Assembly (NCBI GenBank): GCA_017462985.1
Contig: JAFTQB010000052.1
Span: forward strand, 1 to 55,738
Direction: 5' to 3'
Origin: Clostridia bacterium
GTDB lineage: Bacteria > Bacillota > Clostridia > Christensenellales > Borkfalkiaceae
Length of the DNA: 55,738 nt
Shown: one piece after another, positions 17,641-26,054 of the stretch
How the letters are laid out: each line of letters begins with the position of its first letter
Position numbering within the stretch: position 1 is the stretch's first letter
Position numbers and translations under genes: made by a program
The notes under the pieces: model-generated
Databases searched by the model: none
Told to the model about the DNA's origin: nothing
The model's input: only the letters and a program-made list of their open reading frames with translations

Positions 17641-18879
17641 TTAAAGGGGAAGCGCTTTATCGGTATTTCCCACGACAACCACCGATTTTGCGCCCGAACC
17701 GAAAGTAAGCTCGATCGCTTCCAAAACGCTTTCTTTCTTCAAAGCGTTGATCTTTTCAAAGCGTTCCTCAAAATCGTACACTTCGTTTTTAAAAAGCATT
17801 TCTTTGCCGTAAGTGAGCATTTGCGAAGAGGTGCTTTCCTGTGAATAGATCATAGACGATTTCATCTGCTCTCTGCCGCGCAAAAACTCCTCGTCCGTTA
17901 CGCCTTTTTCTGTTAATTCTCGGATCACCCGTTCAATCGCCGCGTAAGCCGCTTCCTCGTTCGCGGGATTTACCCCCGCGTAAACGGTGAGCGAACCGCA
18001 TTCTTCATAGCAGGACGCATACGAATACACCGAATAGGCAAGCCCCTCTTTTTCGCGAACCTCTTGAAACAGTCGGGAGCTCATACTGCCGCCCAAAATA
18101 CTGTTCATCGTTTGCAAGGCGTTCGTCAGAGCGTGCGGGCGCGCGATCGTAGGATAAGCAATCGCAAGATGCACCTGTTCGATCGGCTTGGTTTTCACAA
18201 GACTTTGATTTACGCGTTGCACTTTTAATTGGCGGGGCTTAAATTCACCTTTTTTCAGCGCGCTGAAATGCGTTTCGACCAATGCGATCGCCGTATCGAA
18301 ATCGATTCCCCCCGCAAAAGAGATCACGATATTTTCGGGGCAATAACGTTCGGATTTATAACGCAGAATATCGTCCACGGTAAATCCCTGAACATTTTTC
18401 ACCGTACCGAGGATATTTCTGCCGTAATTTTCCTTGCCGTAAGTCGCCGTAGCCAAAAGATCCAAACAAAGATCCTCGGGCGCGTCCTCGTTCATGGATA
18501 TTTCTTCGCATACGACCCCTTTTTCGCGTACCATTTCCTCTTCGGGATAGGTTGCGTTCAAAAATAGATCGGCTAAAATCTCAAACGCTTCCGCCGTGTG
18601 ATCGCTGGTACATTTGGAATAATAGCAAGTACACTCTTTGCCCGTAAATGCGTTAACTTGCGCGCCGATGCGATCGAACGCGTCGGAAATTTCATAGGAA
18701 TTGCGCTTTTTCGTACCCTTGAATTGCATATGTTCGATAAAATGGGAAATGCCGTCCTCCGCGTCCGTTTCCACGCACGCGCCCGTGCCGACCAAAATCC
18801 CCATCGTAACGGAATACAATCCGTCCATTTGCCTTACGATCACCCGTAAACCGTTTTCATATCTCTTTTCTTTTACCAT
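17641..18879 (-). CDS. M16 family zinc peptidase (MlpA/YmxG-like)
   Basis: A 412-residue single M16 protease unit. The inverted zinc motif HFIEH appears at about residues 46-50, with the distal acidic zinc ligand in the following helix region, and the C-terminal half contains the family's (R)LFQEVREKEGLAYSVYSY motif. GGAGG lies just before the ATG and overlaps the end of the deacetylase gene. Pairing of an M16 peptidase with an upstream polysaccharide deacetylase mirrors ylxY-ymxG of Bacillus. The substrate is not known. Confidence 0.93.
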   Translation of the reverse strand: MVKEKRYENGLRVIVRQMDGLYSVTMGILVGTGACVETDAEDGISHFIEHMQFKGTKKRNSYEISDAFDRIGAQVNAFTGKECTCYYSKCTSDHTAEAFEILADLFLNATYPEEEMVREKGVVCEEISMNEDAPEDLCLDLLATATYGKENYGRNILGTVKNVQGFTVDDILRYKSERYCPENIVISFAGGIDFDTAIALVETHFSALKKGEFKPRQLKVQRVNQSLVKTKPIEQVHLAIAYPTIARPHALTNALQTMNSILGGSMSSRLFQEVREKEGLAYSVYSYASCYEECGSLTVYAGVNPANEEAAYAAIERVIRELTEKGVTDEEFLRGREQMKSSMIYSQESTSSQMLTYGKEMLFKNEVYDFEERFEKINALKKESVLEAIELTFGSGAKSVVVVGNTDKALPL

Positions 18880-18880
18880 T

Positions 18881-19594
18881 TTATCCTCCCGCCTGTAAAT
18901 TTTCGCCGACAGTGATCGCGCGTAAATTTTGGCTTTGATAGTATTTTAAAATATCGGGAAGCGCATTAGCCGTCGCCTCCATCGGGTGCATCAAGATAAA
19001 CGCTCCCGCTTTAATATCCTTCGTCGCCCGCGTATAGATGAGCGAAGCGTTTTTATCCCGCCAATCGATCGTATCTTTCGTCCAAAGGATGGTTTTCATA
19101 TTCAACTGCGCCGCAACGGAAAGCGTATCGTCGTTATACGCGCCGCTCGGAGGCGCAAACAGCGTGGGCGTAAAGCCCGTTGCCAAAGCTACGAATTGAT
19201 TGCAACGCACAATCTCTTCGCGATTGGCTTCCGCGGAAAGCTTATCGTGGTCTTTATGAAAATAACCGTGATTGCCAAGTTCGTGCCCGCGAGCAAGGAT
19301 ATCCTTTAAGCACTGCACGTTATCGTCCGCCCAACAGCCACCGATAAAGAACGTGGCTTTCGCCTCGTATTCGTCCAAGGTTTCCAAAATTTCGTAAACC
19401 TCGTCCGTCCCCCAATAGACGTTGAACATCAAGGATACGCCGCCGCTCGATTCGTTTCCCGTGCGGTAGATTTCGCTTTCCCCGCCCACCGTTTCGCTTT
19501 CGACGGGCAAAAAGCAAGCGAGAGCAACGGAAAGCACCAAACAACCGAGTGCAAAATTCGTAGCTATATGCATCAATAAATTTTTCTTTTTCAT
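18881..19594 (-). CDS. Polysaccharide deacetylase-like protein (YlxY-type NodB fold)
   Basis: A 237-residue exported protein. Residues 10-28 form a signal anchor. The NodB fold is recognisable from KATFFIGGCWA, GHELGNHGYFHKDH (zinc-binding His pair), FAPPSGAYND and GAFILMHP. The first catalytic motif, TFDDG in active enzymes, reads LMFNVYWG, so the catalytic base Asp is absent; clostridial YlxY-type proteins commonly show this NVYWG form, as far as I recall. Activity as a deacetylase is therefore doubtful. It lies 1 base upstream of the M16 peptidase gene. Confidence 0.9.
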   Translation of the reverse strand: MKKKNLLMHIATNFALGCLVLSVALACFLPVESETVGGESEIYRTGNESSGGVSLMFNVYWGTDEVYEILETLDEYEAKATFFIGGCWADDNVQCLKDILARGHELGNHGYFHKDHDKLSAEANREEIVRCNQFVALATGFTPTLFAPPSGAYNDDTLSVAAQLNMKTILWTKDTIDWRDKNASLIYTRATKDIKAGAFILMHPMEATANALPDILKYYQSQNLRAITVGENLQAGG

Positions 19595-19655
19595 AACCTT
19601 CCCCTTGAAAAAAATCCTTTCGGAGTATTTTATTTTTCAAGTAGGACAATTATGC

Positions 19656-22061
19656 TTATTTGATCTTGACGATCGTTACGCCCGTTTCCCCTTCACCGTA
19701 TCTACCCAAACGGAATTCTGCCACATTTTTGGCTGTTCGCAAATATTCGTGTATTCCTGCGCGGAGCTTGCCCGTACCCATTCCGTGTACGATACGCACC
19801 TCTTCCAAATTAGAGATCACCGCGCCGTCGATAAACGCTTCCACTTCGGGAATCGCTTCGTGGACGGTTAGCCCGATCACGTTCAATTCCAGCGTGGGCG
19901 CGGGCTTTGGCGCGAGAGATTTGGAAACCTGTACCCTTTCCCCCGCTTGTTGCCGTTTCCATTTCGGAACTTTTTTATCCGTAGTTTGCGCTACTTTCCC
20001 ACCGATCAATACGCTCAGATCGGAAATTTTACAGCGAAGCCGCAAATTTCCGCAAAGCACTTCCGCTTCGTTCTTTTGCGGACGGATACTTTGTATTACG
20101 CCCTCATCGTTGATACTTTGCACGTAAATCTTATCGCCCGCTTTCAATTCTTCGATCTTCGCAGGTCGATACTGCGGGCGGGAAAGTTCTTCGCTTTGCG
20201 TATCGTAAGCCAAGTCCCCAAGTTTATTTTTCAGCGTTCTTGCGCGAATGAGATCGTTTTCCGTCAGATGCTCTTTGGCGAAAATTTCTTCCATTTCCGC
20301 AAGCAATTCTTCCGCCTGCGCAGAACGCTCGTTGATAATTCGCCGCGACTCGGCTTTTGCCGCCGTGAATAACTTTTCCCGCTCCCGTTGCAAACGCTCG
20401 CGCTCCTTTTCCGTTTCCGCAAGTTTTTCTTGCCATTCCGCTTTCAAACGGTTCGCTTCCGTAAACGCCCGTTCGGCGGCGATGCGGCTTTCCTCGGCAC
20501 TTCTCACGATATGCTCGAATTTTTGCGCGTCCTCGGATAACGAGGCGATCGCTTCCGTTAAAATACTTTCCTTTAAACCCAGCCGACGGGAAATCGCCAA
20601 TGCGTTGCTCGAACCGGGAAGCCCAATCTTCATCAAATAAAGCGGTTGTAAGGTGTTGCTATCGAATTCCATACACGCGTTTTCGATCCCGTCCGTAGCG
20701 AACGCAAATTCTTTGAGCGCCGTATAGTGCGTAGTTACTACGCCCGTACAGCCCGTTTTGAGAAGATGGGAAACGACGGCTTTCGCCAAAGCCTGCCCCT
20801 CGTCGGGATCGGTGCCGCCGCCCAATTCATCGATGAGCACGAGGCTGTTTTGATCTGCCTTTTCCACGATATTGATAATATTCGTGATATGCGAAGAAAA
20901 GGTGGAAAGACTTTCTTCAATGCTTTGCGAATCGCCTACGTCGCAATAAATTTCTTCAAAAACGGCAATATTCGCTTCGCGAGCGGGGATAAACAACCCG
21001 CAAGCCGACATTGCGGAAAACAGCCCTACCATTTTTAAAGTAACCGTTTTTCCTCCCGTATTCGGGCCGCTGATTAACAAAAAACGATAGCCGTTGCCAA
21101 TCGAAAGGGAAACGGGCACGACCTTTTTTTGATCGATCAGCGGATGCCTGCCCATTTTGATATCGATAATCCCCTCTTGATTGACCTCGGGGCGCACCGC
21201 ACGCAATTTATACGCGTATTCCGCTTTTGCATACAGACTATCGATCTCTTCCAAAACGGCAATATCCAAAGAAAGCTCGTCCGCCATTTGCCCCACGCGG
21301 CGGGAAAGTTCGCCTAAAATACGCTCCACTTCCTCCCGTTCGTCGATCATCAGCGAGCGAAGCTCGTTATTCATTTCCAAAACTTCTTCAGGCTCGATAA
21401 AGAAAGTCGCGCCCGAAGAAGAACGGTCGTGGATAAAGCCTTTGATATTGCGTTTGTATTCCACCTTGACGGGCAAAACGTAACGGTCGTTTCGCATTGT
21501 TACGATCGCGTCTTGCAAATATTTCCCGTCGGAGCCAGAAAGATATTCGGAAAGTCGGGAACGGATACGCTCGTTTAATAAACGGATCTCGCGGCGCAAG
21601 GTATACAGCTTGTCGCTCGCGTGGTCGCTCACTTCCGTATCGCTCAAAATTTTCGTATTGATATCGTCCTCAAGCCCCGCGTCGAAATATAATTTGTTCG
21701 CAAGCTCCTTCATAAAACGGATCTCTTCGTCCGCTACGGAAGAAATACCGTTATATGCAATACGGATCGAACGCAACAAATTCCCAACGGCAAGAAGTTC
21801 GCCGCAAGAGAGCGCCGAGCCTTTTTGCGCGCGTTCGATTTCGTCGGAAAACGGCGGGAAATATTCTATCTTTGCTATCCCGTACGAAAATAGCAAGCGA
21901 ACGCATTCCTCCGTCGTTTTTAACGCGCGTTTTACCTCAACGAGCGAAGCGGACGGATGTAAGCCCCGCAAACGAGCTTTTCCCCCCTCAAGAACCGCGT
22001 ACGAAGCGGCGAGAGAAAGAATTTTATTCAATTCAGTTTTTTCCATCGCTCTTGCGTTCAT
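19656..22061 (-). CDS. mutS2: MutS2 family ATPase with Smr domain
   Basis: An 801-residue protein with the MutS-type clamp and ATPase (Walker A SGPNTGGKTVTL, DELGGGTDPDEG, TTHYTALKEFA), a long coiled coil (about residues 510-620), a KOW-like segment (GDKIYVQS) and a C-terminal Smr domain with HGMGTGKLR. MutS2 lacks mismatch recognition; it limits recombination or acts at collided ribosomes, depending on species. The Smr LDLR motif reads LELNVIG here, so the acidic and Arg residues linked to nuclease activity are not both present. AAGG precedes the start. Confidence 0.95.
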   Translation of the reverse strand: MNARAMEKTELNKILSLAASYAVLEGGKARLRGLHPSASLVEVKRALKTTEECVRLLFSYGIAKIEYFPPFSDEIERAQKGSALSCGELLAVGNLLRSIRIAYNGISSVADEEIRFMKELANKLYFDAGLEDDINTKILSDTEVSDHASDKLYTLRREIRLLNERIRSRLSEYLSGSDGKYLQDAIVTMRNDRYVLPVKVEYKRNIKGFIHDRSSSGATFFIEPEEVLEMNNELRSLMIDEREEVERILGELSRRVGQMADELSLDIAVLEEIDSLYAKAEYAYKLRAVRPEVNQEGIIDIKMGRHPLIDQKKVVPVSLSIGNGYRFLLISGPNTGGKTVTLKMVGLFSAMSACGLFIPAREANIAVFEEIYCDVGDSQSIEESLSTFSSHITNIINIVEKADQNSLVLIDELGGGTDPDEGQALAKAVVSHLLKTGCTGVVTTHYTALKEFAFATDGIENACMEFDSNTLQPLYLMKIGLPGSSNALAISRRLGLKESILTEAIASLSEDAQKFEHIVRSAEESRIAAERAFTEANRLKAEWQEKLAETEKERERLQREREKLFTAAKAESRRIINERSAQAEELLAEMEEIFAKEHLTENDLIRARTLKNKLGDLAYDTQSEELSRPQYRPAKIEELKAGDKIYVQSINDEGVIQSIRPQKNEAEVLCGNLRLRCKISDLSVLIGGKVAQTTDKKVPKWKRQQAGERVQVSKSLAPKPAPTLELNVIGLTVHEAIPEVEAFIDGAVISNLEEVRIVHGMGTGKLRAGIHEYLRTAKNVAEFRLGRYGEGETGVTIVKIK

Positions 22062-22071
22062 AATCTATCCT

Positions 22072-24288
22072 TTACAATACTCCGTTTTTAGCGTGCCCCG
22101 CCGTATACCGACGAAAGATCTCCTTTTGTGCTCGCTCGTCGTTTGCAGCGAGCGCCACGCACGTTTTTTGCGACTGCACCGTTACTTCTATAAGCGTTCC
22201 CGCGCCCGCAACGCCTTTACCGATCAAAGAAGCGCAATTATACACTTCGAATCGGCACGCGCCGTCTGCCGAAAGAACCCTTCGTACGGGGAACTCGCGC
22301 GAATTTTCATCCGTAAGCGTATACAGCTGCCGTTTATCGCAACTGCCGCAAGTGCGCTCAAACGGACAATAGATCAAGTCCATCAGCTTAATATCCCCAC
22401 AACCGAGCGCAAACGATTGCTTGCCGATCAACGGCGCGCTTTCTCTTTCGCTTAATTCTTTAGATACGGCGTAATAGCGCACGTTCGGATTTTCCAAAAG
22501 CGTTTTGATCGCAATGGGATTGGCAAGATTCAGCCCCGTACCGACAAACGCTTTACAGCCGATTTCTTCCACGATTTTCAAGCCGTCGTAATTTTCGATA
22601 TACAGCCCGTCCAAAGCGTTTTCTTTAACGAGCGCCTTTGCGCGCAAAATATCGTTCCCCGAATGAAAAGCGGGAAAATACAGATATTTTTCGCCTGAAA
22701 AAGCCTCAAAATCGCCCGAAAGCGGCGCGGAATAATCGCTCGGCTTATAGATTCCTATTTCCGCTTCGATTCCCGTAAAATCGTCGGATATCACCGCCGT
22801 TTTACCGTTTTCGCCTGTGAAGCAAGCTTGCGGCAAGGGAAGAAAAGAAAGCTCTTTTCTATCTCCCTTTACGATCTTTTCGCAAAGCTTGGCGTAAAAC
22901 GCGCGGCGAAGCGCATTCAACTGCGAACGAGCAATAAACACGCTGCCGCTCAGCGACGCTTTTTCAAACTTCACCGCGATCGGCAACCCGTCGACCTTTA
23001 AAAAATTATTTTTCAGCTCTTCTTCCGTCAAAGGACTGGACGTTGCGGCAGATAATTGCGCTTCCGATCTCACCGTAACGCCGCCGCCCGAAATTTGCGC
23101 GCGCTCGCCTACGGCAAATCGCAAGGAAAGCGAAAGCGGAAAAATTCGCGGCGTACCCGCCGTTCGCGCATTCGCCGCCGTATCCGTGGTAACGAATACG
23201 CTATCGCCGTTTCGAAGGCGTGATTTCGCGGATATCGTAAACCCGCGGCGTTCGCTTTTTACAAACAAGGCGCCGCCTACCTCTTGACCGTCGCGCAAGA
23301 TCTTGAACGCGTCGCCCTGCGTTGCTTTAAATACGCTTTCCACGAAATACTTTCCGTTGAGCACCGTTACAACGCCCACTTTTTCCCCAAGATGCCCTTG
23401 TACCGCACGGGATAAAAAGCGTTTATCCTGCGAAAATGCAAGCCCTTTCGTATAATTCCCGCGATTATAGGCGCGTTTTAAATCGGAAAGCGCCGCCGTT
23501 TTTTCCGCTTCAGTATAACCGCCGTCCAAAAGCATACGGTAATATTTTACCGCCGCCCCCACGTATTCTTTGCGGCGCATTCTGCCCTCGATTTTGAAAG
23601 ACGCCACGCCAAGCTGCGCGAGCTTTAAAATATCCTCGCCAACGCAAAGATCGGAAAGCGAAAGCGCGTAAGCGCGTTCTTCGTAGCCCTTTCTATCCAA
23701 GCAGTACTTTTTGCGGCAAGGTTGTTTGCACCTGCCGCGGTTGCCGCTGTTGCCTCCCGCAAACGACGAAAAATAGCATTGCCCCGAATACGAAGAACAA
23801 AGCGCGCCCTGTATAAAAACTTCCGTTTCAACAATCTTTGCGATCGTTTCGATTTCTTTGATAGGCGTTTCGCGCGCCAAGATCACACGCGAAAAACCGT
23901 ATTCTTTGGCAAGCTCCGCGCCCTCTGCGCTGCAAACGCCCGCCTGCGTACTCAAATGCAAGACGATTTCGGGATAGGTTTCGTGCAAATATTTTCCAAG
24001 CAACATATCCTGCAAAATGATTGCGTCCGCGCCCATATTCCAAAGGCAAAGAAGCGTTTTCACGAAGATGTCCAGCTCTTGCGCCTTCACCATCGTATTC
24101 ATCGCCACATATACCTTTACGCCCGCAAAATGCGCTTGAGTTAAAACGCTTTTTAAACTTTCCTCATCGAAATTTTCAGCGCCATCGCGCGCGGAAAAAG
24201 CGGTATACCCAAGATATATCGCGTTCGCGCCGTTATCGATCGCCGCCTTGGCGCATTCCATGTTTCCCGCAGGTGCTAAAATTTCCAT
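22072..24288 (-). CDS. Peptidase U32 family protein, probable 23S rRNA or tRNA hydroxylation enzyme (RlhA-like)
   Basis: A 738-residue protein with the N-terminal U32 barrel (LAPAGNMECAKAAIDNGANAIY, GRCKQPCR, SFKIEGRMR) and a long C-terminal DUF3656-type region. Cysteines in CSSYSGQC and GRCKQPC fit the iron-sulfur cluster of the TrhP/RlhA group, which hydroxylates RNA using prephenate-derived chemistry; a second group, CPFERTCGSC, lies near the C-terminus. Despite the name, protease activity is doubtful. RNA target unknown. Sits between hprK and mutS2 with short gaps. Confidence 0.9.
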   Translation of the reverse strand: MEILAPAGNMECAKAAIDNGANAIYLGYTAFSARDGAENFDEESLKSVLTQAHFAGVKVYVAMNTMVKAQELDIFVKTLLCLWNMGADAIILQDMLLGKYLHETYPEIVLHLSTQAGVCSAEGAELAKEYGFSRVILARETPIKEIETIAKIVETEVFIQGALCSSYSGQCYFSSFAGGNSGNRGRCKQPCRKKYCLDRKGYEERAYALSLSDLCVGEDILKLAQLGVASFKIEGRMRRKEYVGAAVKYYRMLLDGGYTEAEKTAALSDLKRAYNRGNYTKGLAFSQDKRFLSRAVQGHLGEKVGVVTVLNGKYFVESVFKATQGDAFKILRDGQEVGGALFVKSERRGFTISAKSRLRNGDSVFVTTDTAANARTAGTPRIFPLSLSLRFAVGERAQISGGGVTVRSEAQLSAATSSPLTEEELKNNFLKVDGLPIAVKFEKASLSGSVFIARSQLNALRRAFYAKLCEKIVKGDRKELSFLPLPQACFTGENGKTAVISDDFTGIEAEIGIYKPSDYSAPLSGDFEAFSGEKYLYFPAFHSGNDILRAKALVKENALDGLYIENYDGLKIVEEIGCKAFVGTGLNLANPIAIKTLLENPNVRYYAVSKELSERESAPLIGKQSFALGCGDIKLMDLIYCPFERTCGSCDKRQLYTLTDENSREFPVRRVLSADGACRFEVYNCASLIGKGVAGAGTLIEVTVQSQKTCVALAANDERAQKEIFRRYTAGHAKNGVL

Positions 24289-24303
24289 CTCGTTTTCCTT
24301 TGT

Positions 24304-25224
24304 TTATCGCCCGATACTGCGATTGATAAGTTCTTCCGAAGCGTCGTAACCCATACTCTTCAAACGGTAATTTCTCGCCGCTACCTCGATGATGATCGCC
24401 AAGTTTCTGCCGGGAGAAACGGGAATCGTCAGCTTGGGAAGTTTCACTCCCAAATATTCCGCCGTGCCGCCGTCGTCGCCGATACGGTCGTACGTTTTTC
24501 CGTGCTGCCAATGCTCCAATTCAATGACGAGCTGCACCTCTTTTTCATCCAACACCGAACCCGAACCGTACATACTCTTTACGTTGATGATCCCAATGCC
24601 GCGAAGCTCCATAAAATAACGGATAATATCGGGTGCCGTGCCGTATAATTCGTTGGCGATCTCTTTTAAAATCACGTTATCGTCGGCAATCAAGCGGTGT
24701 CCGCGTTTGATCAGCTCCATTGCCGTTTCGCTTTTTCCTACGCCGCTGTTGCCCGTGAGCAAGATCCCCACGCCGAATACTTCCATCAATACGCCGTGTA
24801 CGGGCGTGGACGGCGCCAAATGGCGATTTAAATAGATATACAGATCGCTCATCAAGTCCGTCGTCATTTTCGGACTGGAAAAGACGGGACAAGCGGCGCG
24901 TTTTGCCGCTTCCAAAAGCTGTGGCAAAATCTGCATACTGCGGCTTAAAATCACGCAAGGGATTTCCCCGTGATCGAATAATTTGGAAATTCGGCTAAAC
25001 TGTTCTTCTTCCGAAAAAGTACGCAAGTATTCGTATTCGGAAAGCCCGATCACGATAATACGCCGCGCGTCGAAATAATCCAAAAATCCCGCCAATAATA
25101 ATCCGGGGCGCTCTACGCTCATACTCGAAAGCGTCATTACCCCACGGCCGTCGTATACCACTTCCAAGTTTAAATCGGATGCAAATTTATCAAGCATTAC
25201 GCTTGCCGTTACCTGTTCACTCAT
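24304..25224 (-). CDS. hprK: HPr kinase/phosphorylase
   Basis: A 306-residue bifunctional enzyme that phosphorylates HPr on Ser46 and so controls catabolite repression through CcpA. The N-terminal domain is followed by Walker A TGNSGVGKSETA, then LIADDNV, the family signature ELRGIGIINVKSMYG, and a C-terminal RNYRLK segment. Its ATG overlaps the stop of the HAD gene as ATGA. Presence of HprK makes the cre-like site at 13905-13918 more believable. Confidence 0.97.
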   Translation of the reverse strand: MSEQVTASVMLDKFASDLNLEVVYDGRGVMTLSSMSVERPGLLLAGFLDYFDARRIIVIGLSEYEYLRTFSEEEQFSRISKLFDHGEIPCVILSRSMQILPQLLEAAKRAACPVFSSPKMTTDLMSDLYIYLNRHLAPSTPVHGVLMEVFGVGILLTGNSGVGKSETAMELIKRGHRLIADDNVILKEIANELYGTAPDIIRYFMELRGIGIINVKSMYGSGSVLDEKEVQLVIELEHWQHGKTYDRIGDDGGTAEYLGVKLPKLTIPVSPGRNLAIIIEVAARNYRLKSMGYDASEELINRSIGR

Positions 25225-26051
25225 TCGTTACCCTCATAACCGAATCGTTCGATAATTCTCCCGATCGCGTTTTCGTCGTTCGTATATTCCAGTTTATAAG
25301 CTTTTTCTTTTAATTTTTCGTCCGCGTTCTTTACGGCGATCCCCAGCCCTACGCGCTCGATCATCGGCAGATCGTTTAAGCTGTCCCCCACGCCCACGGT
25401 GCGTTCGAGCGGCACGCCGTAAAATTGCGCAATCGCTTCCGCTGCCGTCGCTTTGGAATAATCGGGATTGGTCGCTTCCACCAAATACGCCGCGCTATAA
25501 GTTACGTTGAAATCCTTACCGAATTTTTGATCGATCTTCTGAAAAACTTCCATCTTTCTCGCAGGATCTAAAATCGTCAAGACTTTTCTCACTTTCAAAT
25601 TTTGCGACATGATAAACGACGAAAGCGGTTGGCTATCGATCACTTTTCCTTTCACGCCCACGGTTTGTTCGTAATCCTCAAGCATTTTATCCTGCATATT
25701 CGAATAAAAATTTTCCAACGTATACACGTGGATATGCAACCCGAGCGACTCCATTTCGCGGCAGATCGCCGCCGCGCCGCTTTGTTCCATTGCGCCGTCA
25801 ACAACGAGCTTCCCGCTTTCGATATCGGCAATCACCGAGCCTTGAAAAGAGGACACGAGTCCTTTCAAACCGAGCGACCGCGCCAAAGGCAAGATCGAAG
25901 CCAAAGTCCTGCCCGTACTGATCGCAAAACAGCCGCCCGCCTCAATATAGTTTTCGATCGCGCGTTTCGTTTCAATCGATACCGTTTCGTCCGTTCTTAA
26001 AAGCGTTCCGTCGAAATCGGAAATGATCAAAGGATAATTTATCTTTCGCAT
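25221..26051 (-). CDS. Cof-type HAD phosphatase
   Basis: A 276-residue HAD hydrolase with a C2 cap. Motif I ISDFDGTLLRTD, motif II AISTGRT, and motifs III/IV GVGDSLNDLPMIERVG are all present with the catalytic Asp pair. Family members dephosphorylate sugar phosphates or cofactors; the substrate here cannot be told. It starts 3 bases after uvrC and overlaps hprK by 4 bases. Confidence 0.92.
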   Translation of the reverse strand: MRKINYPLIISDFDGTLLRTDETVSIETKRAIENYIEAGGCFAISTGRTLASILPLARSLGLKGLVSSFQGSVIADIESGKLVVDGAMEQSGAAAICREMESLGLHIHVYTLENFYSNMQDKMLEDYEQTVGVKGKVIDSQPLSSFIMSQNLKVRKVLTILDPARKMEVFQKIDQKFGKDFNVTYSAAYLVEATNPDYSKATAAEAIAQFYGVPLERTVGVGDSLNDLPMIERVGLGIAVKNADEKLKEKAYKLEYTNDENAIGRIIERFGYEGNE

Positions 26052-26054
26052 ACT

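Noticed and set aside
21610..22455. 281-codon plus-strand open frame across the mutS2/U32 junction
   Set aside because: Antisense to two well-supported genes, low-complexity Ser/Arg-rich, no recognisable domain.
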